A DNA stretch of 64,000 nucleotides from Verrucosispora sp. WMMD573 (GTDB lineage: Bacteria; Actinomycetota; Actinomycetes; Mycobacteriales; Micromonosporaceae): contig NZ_CP114901.1 in assembly GCF_027497175.1 (NCBI RefSeq), forward strand, positions 5,580,001 to 5,644,000, given 5' to 3'. This document shows positions 18,227 through 26,335 of the stretch, piece by piece (within the stretch, counting starts at the first letter, position 1; each line of letters opens with the position of its first letter). The notes beneath the pieces are model-generated. The model ran no database searches. It saw nothing but the letters and a program-made list of their open reading frames with translations, and had not been told where the DNA came from. The translations under genes and the position numbers were made by a program.

Positions 18227-18850
18227 TCAGCCGGCTGACGTGGTGAGCGGAACTGGTCGGCCGGCGCGACGTAGGGGCCACAGCTGTGGACCGTCGACGA
18301 GGCGCAGCGGGATGCCGGTGTGGTAGCCATGCCTGGTCAGGAAGTCCCGGACCGTGATGGTGGTGGCAACGGTGTCGACCGGATAGCCGAGCTGGTCGAC
18401 CCGCTCGTGGTGGTGAGCGAGCAGCGCCTGACCGATGCCGTGGTGACAGGCGTCAGGAGCGACGTGCAGCCAGGCGAGCCAGTGGTGCGGGGCACCCGAG
18501 CGGTACCGGCGGGCCAGGGCGTAGAGCTGCTGGAAGCGGGGTAGGTGTCGGCCGGTGAAGGTACTTAGGTGATAGTCGGACAGCGGTGCCGCCTGTGGCG
18601 CTGGGTGGTGCCGCCATACGGCGACGGCCGTCATGTCGAGGGCGATGTCGACATGCCCCCACTCCACGGCATGGTCGACCTCCATCGCGAGCAAGCCGTT
18701 GAAGATGTGCTGCCGCTCGACCGGGTCGGCGACCAGCCATTGCGCTACCGGATCAGTGGCGACGGCGTCGGCGAGCAGCGCGGCGATCGTGGCCACGTCG
18801 CTGGCTTCAGCGGATCGGATCGGTGTGGTCGTCACGGGGCCGGCGGTCAC
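18227..18850 (-). CDS. GNAT-family N-acetyltransferase
   Basis: 207 residues if translation begins at GTG 18850, which overlaps the stop of the preceding acetyltransferase in a GTGA; GTG 18835 is another option. The GNAT fold is visible: IRSAEASDVATIAALLADAV, the HHWLAWLHVAPDACHHGIG strand and acetyl-CoA loop (a variant of Q/RxxGxG/A), LLAHHHERVDQLG, and a C-terminal RHGYHTG. The substrate is unknown. It is closely similar in layout to its upstream neighbour and probably arose by tandem duplication. Confidence 0.85.
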   Translation of the reverse strand: MTAGPVTTTPIRSAEASDVATIAALLADAVATDPVAQWLVADPVERQHIFNGLLAMEVDHAVEWGHVDIALDMTAVAVWRHHPAPQAAPLSDYHLSTFTGRHLPRFQQLYALARRYRSGAPHHWLAWLHVAPDACHHGIGQALLAHHHERVDQLGYPVDTVATTITVRDFLTRHGYHTGIPLRLVDGPQLWPLRRAGRPVPLTTSAG

Positions 18851-19503
18851 AGTGGCCGCCGACGTGGCAGGGTGCGCGGGAACGGAGTCCGGCCGCTGCT
18901 GGTGGGGGCGCCGCGCCACATTCGCCAGATGATGGGCCCACCGGTGGGGAGCACGATGGTGGGGCCGGCGGTGTAGCCGAGGCGGAGGTAGAGCCGCCGG
19001 TTGCGCATGTTGGTGGCTTCCAAATATGTCGGCAGGCCGAGATCGTCCAGGCGACGGTGATAGTCGGCGAGAAGCGCAGCGCCGATACCGCGGCTCTGCT
19101 GTACCGGGTCGACGGCGAGGTAGGCGAGGTAGTGGTGCGGCTCGTCGGGGTGGAAGGCGTCGAACATCTCCTCCAGCAGCACGAACTTCGGCGCATACGC
19201 CCCCGCGATGTGCTCCAGTACCTCCAGCCGTCCACCCGTGTCGGTCGAGGTGCGTTCGAGACGGGGGTACCAGATGGCCACGGCCGTCTGGTCGCCGGTG
19301 GTGTAGACCTGCCCGTGGGCCAGGCCGTGGTGGAAGGCGTCGGTGAAGTACCGGTAGTAGACGGTTCGCCGGTCGGTCGGGTCGGGAACGAGCCAGTCGG
19401 CGACGGGGCCTTCGTGGAACGCTTCGGCAAGGACGCCGATCAGTGGTCCGGCGTCGGCTTCGGTGGCGGGGCGGACGAGCAGATTCTTGTTGCTGACGGT
19501 CAC
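18847..19503 (-). CDS. GNAT-family N-acetyltransferase
   Basis: 218 residues from GTG 19503, selected because AGGGAG lies about five bases upstream and the permease ends 13 bases before. The longer open frame to 19704 runs inside the permease gene and is rejected. GNAT landmarks: LLVRPATEADAGPLIGVLAE, HHYLAYLAVDPVQQSRGIG (acetyl-CoA loop QSRGIG), AALLADYHRRLDDLG, YLEATNMRNRRLYLRLGY. The substrate is unknown. Lying directly after an amino-acid-type permease, it may acetylate an imported amine or amino acid, or a toxic analogue, but this is inference. Confidence 0.88.
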   Translation of the reverse strand: MTVSNKNLLVRPATEADAGPLIGVLAEAFHEGPVADWLVPDPTDRRTVYYRYFTDAFHHGLAHGQVYTTGDQTAVAIWYPRLERTSTDTGGRLEVLEHIAGAYAPKFVLLEEMFDAFHPDEPHHYLAYLAVDPVQQSRGIGAALLADYHRRLDDLGLPTYLEATNMRNRRLYLRLGYTAGPTIVLPTGGPIIWRMWRGAPTSSGRTPFPRTLPRRRPL

Positions 19504-19516
19504 AGCAGCTCCCTGG

Positions 19517-21010
19517 TCAGGCGGGTTGGCGAACAACATCGGGGGCACGCAGCGGACCGGTGTCGCTGTCCGCGCCCAAGCCGATCGCCGCATACACGTC
19601 CGGATTGGTGGTACGCCGGACCAGCGCCCAGGCGATGCCGAGCAGCGCGGCGACGGCGTACGCGGCAGGGAACGCCCAGCGCAACGGCGAGTCCGGCGCC
19701 ACACCGAGAAGGGTGTCGAACTCCCGCAGGGTGACGGTGAGGATCCCGCCGAGCGCCACCGAGGCGATCCCCGGCGCGATCACCGACCGCCACGCTCCCT
19801 CTGCATGGGGGGTGCGGGCGAAGAAGCCGATCACGGCGGCGGAGGTGAGGGTCATCAGGATGAGGACGCCGAGGCCGCCGGTGACGGTGATCCAGAAGAA
19901 CAGGTGCACGATCGGGTCCGCCCCCGCCAGGGCGTAGCCGACCAGCACGGCGAAGGCGAGCCCACTCTGGACAAGGGAGCCGACCTTCGGCGCGCCGGTC
20001 CGCCGACTGGTGCGACCGAACGCCGCCGGGAGCACCCGTTCGCGGCCGAGGGCGAACAGGTACCGCGCCACGGTGTGGTGAAACGAGAGCAGGGCGGCGA
20101 ACAGGGAGGTGATGAACAGGACCCGGGCGACGGTGATGACACTCTGGCTCAGGTACGGCGACACCAGGTTGAAGATCAGGTCGGTGCCGTCGGTGCGGGC
20201 CGCCTCCACGATGCGGTCGGGGCCGGTGGCCACGGACATCGCCCACGCGGACAGCCCGTACAGCAGACCGGTCACCGCGACGGCGACGTACGTGGCGCGG
20301 GCGATCGTGCGGCGCGGGTCCTTCGTCTCCTCCGAGAACACCACCGTGCCCTCAAAGCCCACGAATCCGGTGATCGCGGTGACCAACGCGGCACCGATCC
20401 CGGCGGCGAACACGTGCGACGGGGCGAGGGTGTCGAAGGAAACCGTTCCGTCGGCGGGGTGGGTCACCATGATGGCGTCGAAGGTCAACGCGACGACGCA
20501 TTCGGCGATCAGGACGACGGCGAGAACCTTGCCGTTGAGGTCGATCCGCGCGACCCCGAGCGCGGCGACGATGGCCCAGACGGCGAGGGCGCACATCCAC
20601 CAGGTGAGCTGCCAGCCGTACCGGTCGTTGAGGAACTGCGCGGTGACCGCGCCAGCACCGCCGTACAACCCGATCTGCATCGCGTTGTACGCGAGGAGGG
20701 CGACCATGGCGGCGCCGACCCCGGTGGGGCGACCGAGTCCCCGGGTGACGTAGGTGTAGAAGGCACCCGCGTTGACGATGCGGCGGGACATGGCCACGTA
20801 GCCCACCGCGAACAACGCCAATACGGCCGCTACCAGCAGATAGGCCACGGGGATGCCGGTGACGCCGGTGACCGCGTACCCGGTGGTCGCGCCACCGGCC
20901 ACGACCGTCAGCGGTGCGGCGGCGGCGATGACGAAGAACACCACCGACGGGATACCGAGCCGCCCACGCGCGAGGACAGCGGACACGGTGTCAGGTTTCG
21001 AGTGCAACAT
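19517..21010 (-). CDS. APC-superfamily amino acid permease
   Basis: A 497-residue integral membrane protein with about 12-14 hydrophobic helices, the expected length for APC transporters. The first helix region reads PSVVFFVIAAAAPLTVVAGG, followed by the glycine-rich unwound segment, YVAMSRRIVNAGAFYTYVTRGLG, and FVGFEGTVVFSEETKDPRRTIARAT, a hallmark APC stretch. It likely imports or exchanges amino acids or amines at the cytoplasmic membrane. It is flanked by GPP34 upstream (40 bases) and two acetyltransferases downstream in one operon. Confidence 0.93.
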   Translation of the reverse strand: MLHSKPDTVSAVLARGRLGIPSVVFFVIAAAAPLTVVAGGATTGYAVTGVTGIPVAYLLVAAVLALFAVGYVAMSRRIVNAGAFYTYVTRGLGRPTGVGAAMVALLAYNAMQIGLYGGAGAVTAQFLNDRYGWQLTWWMCALAVWAIVAALGVARIDLNGKVLAVVLIAECVVALTFDAIMVTHPADGTVSFDTLAPSHVFAAGIGAALVTAITGFVGFEGTVVFSEETKDPRRTIARATYVAVAVTGLLYGLSAWAMSVATGPDRIVEAARTDGTDLIFNLVSPYLSQSVITVARVLFITSLFAALLSFHHTVARYLFALGRERVLPAAFGRTSRRTGAPKVGSLVQSGLAFAVLVGYALAGADPIVHLFFWITVTGGLGVLILMTLTSAAVIGFFARTPHAEGAWRSVIAPGIASVALGGILTVTLREFDTLLGVAPDSPLRWAFPAAYAVAALLGIAWALVRRTTNPDVYAAIGLGADSDTGPLRAPDVVRQPA

Positions 21011-21050
21011 CGGTTCTCTCTCAGCGAAGAGGGATGGATAGGGAGTTGGC

Positions 21051-22031
21051 TCAGGAGGTGCGGTGGCTCAGCACGGCACCGCCGACGACGGCACCGAGGT
21101 CAGCGAGGAGATCGCGCAGCGGGGCAGGGACCTGGTCGACCTGGTGGCGCAGGAACGCGCGGACAGCGAGTGGTGTGCCGTCGAGCAGGATCGGATCAAG
21201 CTGCGTGTGCAGCGCCAGGCCCGCAAGGGTTTGGTCGAAGGCGGTCAGCGGGTGGTAGTTGCGCAGGTGGAAGGAGAGCCGTGCCCACGACCAGGCGGCC
21301 GTGTTCACGTCGGTGGGGACGTAGACGGTGCGGTGCCGCCACAGCCGACCGACCTGCTCCGGCCGCAGCAGCCCGAGCTGCCACATCCGGGTGGCCACCT
21401 GCTCGCAGGCGGTGGTGGCAAGGAACGCCAACCACGTCCGGGTCGCCGTGTGACGCGGCTCGGCCACCAAGCGGTCCAGGACAAAATGTTGCAGCCAATC
21501 CTTCGGCGGCGAGGCATTGAGCACCCGCACATGCCGGCCCTCGAACGTGACCCGACCCTCCCGGTACAGCTCGGCCAACAACGCGGCAGCCAAGCCGTGC
21601 GCCGTCGCCGACTCGAACAGGCGCGGACGGCCGGTCTGGTCGTCGTGGGCCAGATAGAAGAACTCGTCGGCAAGACGCGTGGTGGTGTGCGCGGCGGCGC
21701 TGCCGACTGCGCGTACCGGCCGGGCCGGCTCTCTTGGTGCCTGATGCTCGTACAGGTGGGGTGCGTGATCGTGGGATGCGCCGGAGGGTGGGGTGTTCAC
21801 CGCGGCTGACCTTCCTCGGTCGACTTCGTCAGAGGAGATGGGAAACCCGAGCTGCCGGAGGAGCTTCCGGCCGCCGGGGTGGCGGGCCAGTTCCTCGATC
21901 GCCCAGGCGTGTTGCCGGCATCCACCGGTCTGGCAGTGGAAGCAGGTGCTGCCGTCGCGGTGCTGGAGCGCCGTGTTGCGCGCCGCCTCGAAGCGGTCGA
22001 CGGGGCGGTCGCCGTCGTCGGTGCTGGTCAT
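21051..22031 (-). CDS. GPP34 (GOLPH3-like) domain protein
   Basis: 326 residues from ATG 22031, which overlaps the stop of the preceding gene. A short N-terminal part has a Cys/His cluster (CFHCQTGGCRQH), possibly metal-binding. From about residue 125 comes the GPP34 fold: LADEFFYLAHDDQTGRPRLF, HGLAAALLAELYREGRVTFEG, then helical repeats ending LRDLLADLGAVVGGAVLSH. In eukaryotes this family (GOLPH3/Vps74) binds phosphoinositides and retains glycosyltransferases in the Golgi. In actinomycetes it is common but uncharacterised. The N-terminal Cys/His module is an unusual addition. Confidence 0.85.
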   Translation of the reverse strand: MTSTDDGDRPVDRFEAARNTALQHRDGSTCFHCQTGGCRQHAWAIEELARHPGGRKLLRQLGFPISSDEVDRGRSAAVNTPPSGASHDHAPHLYEHQAPREPARPVRAVGSAAAHTTTRLADEFFYLAHDDQTGRPRLFESATAHGLAAALLAELYREGRVTFEGRHVRVLNASPPKDWLQHFVLDRLVAEPRHTATRTWLAFLATTACEQVATRMWQLGLLRPEQVGRLWRHRTVYVPTDVNTAAWSWARLSFHLRNYHPLTAFDQTLAGLALHTQLDPILLDGTPLAVRAFLRHQVDQVPAPLRDLLADLGAVVGGAVLSHRTS

Positions 22032-22303
22032 GAAGTGGGTATCCGGCGGTGCAGCGCGGCCACGCTGACCCGTATCTCCATGCACGGCGGGTGCCGGTCG
22101 ACGTGTGGGTAGTCGCACTCCGGACGGTGGCCGAGGATCCAAATCCACTCGTCGCTGCGGTTCGGGAGATCGCGAACGTCAGCGACGGTGACAACTACTG
22201 CGGTGCCGGGGGTGAGGTCACGGCCGTAGGACCAATCGTTCGCATCGAGCCGCAGCAGCGTGCCAGCCGCGACCTCGGGGAGGGGCTGAGGGCTCCGGGT
22301 CAC
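22028..22303 (-). CDS. Small conserved-looking hypothetical protein (91 aa)
   Basis: Starts at GTG 22303, overlapping the previous stop in a GTGA, and ends in a four-base overlap with the GPP34 gene. The sequence TLLRLDANDWSYGRDLTPGT then VVVTVADVRDLPNRSDEW, WILGHRPECDYPHVDRHPPC looks like a small beta-rich domain with possible metal ligands (C, H, C). I do not know a family. The overlaps on both sides and codon use support a real gene. Confidence 0.6.
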   Translation of the reverse strand: MTRSPQPLPEVAAGTLLRLDANDWSYGRDLTPGTAVVVTVADVRDLPNRSDEWIWILGHRPECDYPHVDRHPPCMEIRVSVAALHRRIPTS

Positions 22304-22539
22304 GGCCGCGTCCTTCCCACGCCCCGAGCGCTGCCCGGGCCGCTGCTCAGCGTCGGCCGTTCTGGGCTCGCCCGACGGGTTTGGCAATGCCTGGCGAGGT
22401 CGGTTGCCACGGCGGTGTCGTCGCTGCGGCCGTTGAGCGTTGGTTCGCCACTGTCGCGGTACAGCGCCGCCCCTTCACAGCCGAGGCCGAAAGGCTTGAA
22501 CGACTCCTCGCCCCTGGGGACGAACCACTTGACGCGCAC
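22300..22539 (-). CDS. Small hypothetical protein (79 aa)
   Basis: Start taken at GTG 22539, with AGGAAGGTG shortly upstream; GTG 22548 is possible. The beginning (VRVKWFVPRGEESFKPFGLG) looks folded and the codon third positions are mostly G or C, while the tail is low-complexity. It ends in a GTGA overlap with the next gene, which argues for a real cistron at the head of the GPP34-permease-GNAT operon. No family was recognised. Confidence 0.42.
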   Translation of the reverse strand: MRVKWFVPRGEESFKPFGLGCEGAALYRDSGEPTLNGRSDDTAVATDLARHCQTRRASPERPTLSSGPGSARGVGRTRP

Positions 22540-22908
22540 TGCCTTCACCTTCCTGAGTAGCTTGAGATGCGCGGCCGGGCCCTCCCCGGCACCGCCCGCG
22601 CACCTGACCGATGGGACGCAGTGGCCGTCGCCGATGGGTCGGCGGGGCACTGCACCGGCTTGCTCGTGGCCTCCGACGAGTCCCTGGCCTATTGGAGGGG
22701 GTCGGGGCCAATGTGGAAGCGGTTTGACCATGGCAACCGGTGCCGGTGGCATGGAACCCGCCCGGCAGGTCAGACCGCCCGGATTAGCTTGGGCTGCGGC
22801 GGACGACTAGCGCGACTAGTCGCCTTGACTGGTGCGTTGGCGAGTGGGGTGGCTGGGCGATGACTGCCGGTTATGCTGCTCTCACTTCCCTCCGTCGATG
22901 GGGCTGTC

Positions 22909-24276
22909 GTGAACGTGGACCGCTTTTCGCAGATGACGCATCCCGATCAGTCGTGGTGGGATGAGCCGGCGATGCGAAGTGCCCTGGCACGTCGGGACGT
23001 AGGTCAAATCTTTATGCTGTTGAACCGGCGTCACGGCATGACGCAACGCCGTATCGCCGAGCTTGCTGGGTTCGCTGCGTCCGAGGTCTACGAAATCACC
23101 CGTGGTCGGCAGGTCATGGCATACGACGTCCTCGTGCGAATCGCAGAGGGACTGGGCATACCGCGCGCCTTGATGGGCCTCGGATACGGGACAGAATCGG
23201 CTCAAGAACATCATCCCGAGCCGCTGCCCCTAGCTGAACCGGAGCACCGGAAGCAATTCGTTGCCGCCCTGGCCGGCTTCGCCGTTGGCGGCTCACCAGA
23301 CATCGAGGCGTGGCTCCCCCGGCGCGGTGAGCGGCCCCTCTCAGCGCCGGAGGTCGTGAACCCGGAGGCCATCGCCACCGTACGGGAAATTACTCAACGG
23401 CATCGAGAGTTGGATGCCGTGTATGGCGGTGGCTCGTGTCGCGACTCGGCGCGGGGCTACCTGGCATGGGCGAGCTGTCTCACCCGTAGCCGCTGCCAAA
23501 CCCCGCAACTGTCTGTCGAGCTACATGCCGAGCTGGCGGACTTGCACAATCTTGTCGGGTGGATGTCCCATGACCTGGGTGAACACATGGAGGCGCGCCG
23601 CCATCTTGCCCAGGGGCTCGTCTACGCCCAAAAGGCGGGTGATTCAACGCTGATGGCGGACGCCTATTACCGTCTCGGCCGAGTAAGCATCCACCAGGGC
23701 AACCCCGCAGAGGCGCTGCACCTATTCCAGCTCGGCCAGATCGTTGCCACGAACTCAAACTGCCTGACTTCAGTAGCGATCCTGCACGCGAACATCGCCT
23801 GGGCCCACGCCAGAATGGGAAACGCGCCTGCGATGCGCGACTCACTGGCGCGCGCTCGTGACGAAGTCGGCAGAGCCGACACCGCGCAAGCACCCCAATG
23901 GACACGGTTTTTCTGCGAGCCAGCCGACCTGGAAGGAATGTCAGGAGTCGTCCACTCGGCGCTGGCTCGCTATTCGCAGTACCGCAAGCAACACGCCGCC
24001 CTCGCGCTGACCCACGCCGGCCGGGCGTTGGAACGGCGAACCGAGACGTCACGCAGTGGCGCGTTCGACCACGTGACCATGGCGCTGGGATACGCGCTCC
24101 TCGGAGAACAAGACAAGGTCGCACCCCACGCACAAGCAGTCCTGGATGCCGCGCGGCATGTGCGATCCCGGCGACTGCTCGACCGGCTCAGCGACGTCGC
24201 GGACGTCATCGAACCGCGCCAAGACAAGCAGTTGGCGGAGGTGGTGACGGCCATCCGGGCACGCGTAGCCGCGTGA
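22909..24276 (+). CDS. XRE-family transcriptional regulator with TPR-like C-terminal half
   Basis: An N-terminal helix-turn-helix of the XRE type (MLLNRRHGMTQRRIAELAGF, ASEVYEITRGRQVM) is followed by a long helical region with TPR-like repeats (GEHMEARRHLAQGLVYAQKA, ADAYYRLGRVSIHQGNPAEA, HANIAWAHARMGNAPAMRD). This is a common actinomycete regulator design. The GTG at 22909 (GGGG five bases upstream) is my preferred start; ATG 22873 and ATG 22933 are alternatives. It is divergent from the GPP34 operon and 15 bases before the kinase gene, so it may control both sides. The ligand, if any, is unknown. Confidence 0.85.
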   Translation: MNVDRFSQMTHPDQSWWDEPAMRSALARRDVGQIFMLLNRRHGMTQRRIAELAGFAASEVYEITRGRQVMAYDVLVRIAEGLGIPRALMGLGYGTESAQEHHPEPLPLAEPEHRKQFVAALAGFAVGGSPDIEAWLPRRGERPLSAPEVVNPEAIATVREITQRHRELDAVYGGGSCRDSARGYLAWASCLTRSRCQTPQLSVELHAELADLHNLVGWMSHDLGEHMEARRHLAQGLVYAQKAGDSTLMADAYYRLGRVSIHQGNPAEALHLFQLGQIVATNSNCLTSVAILHANIAWAHARMGNAPAMRDSLARARDEVGRADTAQAPQWTRFFCEPADLEGMSGVVHSALARYSQYRKQHAALALTHAGRALERRTETSRSGAFDHVTMALGYALLGEQDKVAPHAQAVLDAARHVRSRRLLDRLSDVADVIEPRQDKQLAEVVTAIRARVAA

Positions 24277-24291
24277 CCTAACCTGGCGGGT

Positions 24292-25230
24292 ATGTCGACC
24301 ACCCTGACCGCTGAGGCTGCCGACGAGATCCAGCGGGGACTCGACGCCGTCCGCCAGCAGGCCGGACTCGCCTCCGGCGAGGCACACCTCATGCGGTACA
24401 CGATCAACGCGGTCTATCGGATCGGCGACAGAGTGCTGCGGCTCTCGCATGGCGAGGTGGCACGAGAGCGGGCACGGCGGGTCGTCCGTGCAATGGCTCT
24501 ACTCACGAAGCACGAGGTGCCAACGGTCGAGCTGGACACCAGCGTTGAGCAGCCCGTGGTGGTGAACGAGTGGGTGGCCACGGTTTGGCACTACATACCT
24601 CATCCGACGCGCCGCCCCGATCCCGTCGAGCTGGCCGAACCGCTGGCGAGGCTGCACGCCATCGCCGAGACACCGTCGTTCCTGCCTCGCTGGTCGCCCG
24701 TCGCCACGGCTCGACGCCGACTGGCCGGGCTCGCCAGCCTCCCCGCCGACGAACTCCTGTTCACGCAACAATGGGCGTCCCGAGAAGTCGAGCTATCTCT
24801 CGACGATCTCGTGGCACGACTCCAAGCGCGCTGCGAAAACCTGGAGCCCCGCGTTGCGGCTGCCACGTGGGAACTGCCGATCGGCGTCGTGCACGGTGAC
24901 GCCCACGTGGGCAACGTCCTCGCGGGCCGGCTATGTGACTTCGACTCACTGGCGATCGGGCCGCGCGAGTGGGACCTCGTGCCATTGGTGCACAGCGCCA
25001 TCCGCTTCGGTGACCCATCCGAGCCGTACGAGAGGTTCGCCGCAGCCTACGGCTTCGACCTCGCAACGTCACCGTCCTGGCCGCTCCTACGGGAGGTGCG
25101 CGAACTCCAACTCGTGACCAGCGTGATGGACAAGCTCCCGGGCAGGCCCGAAGTGGCGCAGACCTTGGGCCATCGGCTACGTACCTACCTGGCGGGCGAC
25201 AATTCGGCAGTGTGGCAGCGCTACCGATAG
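24292..25230 (+). CDS. Aminoglycoside-phosphotransferase-like kinase
   Basis: 312 residues, an APH/choline-kinase fold. The catalytic loop is VVHGDAHVGNVL with D203 and N208, followed by the metal-binding CDFDSLAIGPREWDLVPL. The N-lobe has AVYRIGDRVLRLSHGE. Members phosphorylate antibiotics, homoserine, choline or unknown small molecules. The pairing with an XRE/TPR regulator just upstream is frequent in actinomycetes and usually not tied to resistance. It is 24 bases before the deaminase gene. I would not call it a resistance gene without tests. Confidence 0.85.
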   Translation: MSTTLTAEAADEIQRGLDAVRQQAGLASGEAHLMRYTINAVYRIGDRVLRLSHGEVARERARRVVRAMALLTKHEVPTVELDTSVEQPVVVNEWVATVWHYIPHPTRRPDPVELAEPLARLHAIAETPSFLPRWSPVATARRRLAGLASLPADELLFTQQWASREVELSLDDLVARLQARCENLEPRVAAATWELPIGVVHGDAHVGNVLAGRLCDFDSLAIGPREWDLVPLVHSAIRFGDPSEPYERFAAAYGFDLATSPSWPLLREVRELQLVTSVMDKLPGRPEVAQTLGHRLRTYLAGDNSAVWQRYR

Positions 25231-25254
25231 CGAGGGGCGCGAGGAGGTAGGGCG

Positions 25255-25980
25255 TTGTCCTTGATCGCCGATGTCGTCGCACGGCTCAACGCGATCCGCG
25301 TCGACCTGAGCAAGCAGCGGCAGCAAACCCTAAGCCTTGCCGGCCAAGTCGATGAGGCCACTCGTCGACTGGCCACAGTGATCGGCACCTCCACCAACCC
25401 GTACGCCCGAGCGGCCCTCGCCCGCCTCGCCACCGGCGGACAGCGCTTACGTGAGGGGGCGCAACTGGCCCACGGTGCCGAGGAAGCCGTCGCGTCGTAC
25501 GTCGGCATCATCACCGGGACCAAAGCCGGCGTCGCCGGCGGCGAACCCGCCGACTCGATCGCACCCGCTGTTACCCAGACCCGGCCACAGAAGGCGGCAA
25601 TCGACGAGATCCGACCCCACGTCGGACGCGATGTCGCCACAGGACGGCTGTACGACACCGACGGGCGACCGTTGACCCCGCTGGTCGGACCCGGGGACAC
25701 CGGAGCCGGCACAGGACTCGCTGCTCCCCTGCCGTCTCTTCGGTTCATCACGCATATCGAGTCCAACGCCACCGCGCACATGCGCCGACACCGCGTCCGG
25801 CACGCTGTGCTCTACACGAACATGCGCCCCTGCCTCGGCGATGACGGCTGCACCCAGAACATCAAGGCCACGCTGCCGGCAGGCTATAGGTTGACCATCT
25901 ACCAGGTACGCCCCAACGGGGGCGTACGGGTCTGGCTGTTCGATGGAACCGGGGAAGGAATCACCGATGATCCAGGCTGA
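25255..25980 (+). CDS. DddA/SCP1.201-like cytidine deaminase toxin, apparently intact
   Basis: A 241-residue protein with a TTG start (GGAGG seven bases upstream). Residues 1-100 form a helical N-terminus (VVARLNAIRVDLSKQRQQTL) shared with the broken gene at 10095. The C-terminal deaminase domain has H167-I-E169 for catalysis and zinc, then AVLYTNMRPCLGDDGC with zinc-binding C193-x5-C199, and an ATLPAGYRLTIYQV strand. This matches the SCP1.201 family that includes DddA, which deaminates cytosine in double-stranded DNA. All zinc ligands are present. The target (DNA, RNA or nucleotides) is unknown. No secretion signal is evident; similar toxins are usually exported or moved by conjugation-type or type VII systems. 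Confidence 0.78.
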   Translation: MSLIADVVARLNAIRVDLSKQRQQTLSLAGQVDEATRRLATVIGTSTNPYARAALARLATGGQRLREGAQLAHGAEEAVASYVGIITGTKAGVAGGEPADSIAPAVTQTRPQKAAIDEIRPHVGRDVATGRLYDTDGRPLTPLVGPGDTGAGTGLAAPLPSLRFITHIESNATAHMRRHRVRHAVLYTNMRPCLGDDGCTQNIKATLPAGYRLTIYQVRPNGGVRVWLFDGTGEGITDDPG

Positions 25981-26185
25981 CGAGCACCCCGTCCAGGGCG
26001 ACGAAGCCGCCGTGGCGGACCTGCACGAGCGGGCGCACAGCCTCGACACCGCCGCACTGACCGCCCACGCGCTGACGCTGGGAATCCGCCCTCCCGATGC
26101 GCGGCCCGGCTGGCTCATCGTGCTCGAATACGCCGAAGATGGGGCCGAGCGGGGTCTGTTCTGGATTGGGCCGGACGACCAATAG
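25967..26185 (+). CDS. Small acidic protein, candidate immunity factor (72 aa)
   Basis: ATG 25967 lies inside the end of the deaminase gene (14-base overlap) with GGGGAAGGAA upstream. The product is small, soluble and acidic (DEHPVQGDEAAVADLHERA, LIVLEYAEDGAERGLFWIG). Overlap with a toxin, small size and acidity are typical of immunity proteins, but there is no visible similarity to Imm1. Its function is inferred from position only. Confidence 0.55.
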   Translation: MIQADEHPVQGDEAAVADLHERAHSLDTAALTAHALTLGIRPPDARPGWLIVLEYAEDGAERGLFWIGPDDQ

Positions 26186-26335
26186 CCACCATCGGATCGA
26201 TCGATGCGACGTGCCGTGAGTCCAGCACCGTTGGCGTAAGTCGGCTGAGCGTAACGCCGGAGGACCGAGTGGTACTCGCCGCCTGATCTGCTTCCGGTGA
26301 GTGATCGACAGGTGACGTGAGCGTGATCCTCATGT

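Noticed and set aside
19463..21520. 685-residue open frame on the plus strand
   Set aside because: Antisense to the APC permease, low-complexity Gly/Arg/Asp-rich, no domain; an artefact of high GC third positions.
24292..25230. Antibiotic-resistance gene call for the APH-like kinase
   Set aside because: The fold is shared by many non-resistance kinases, and pairing with an XRE/TPR regulator is common in non-resistance settings.
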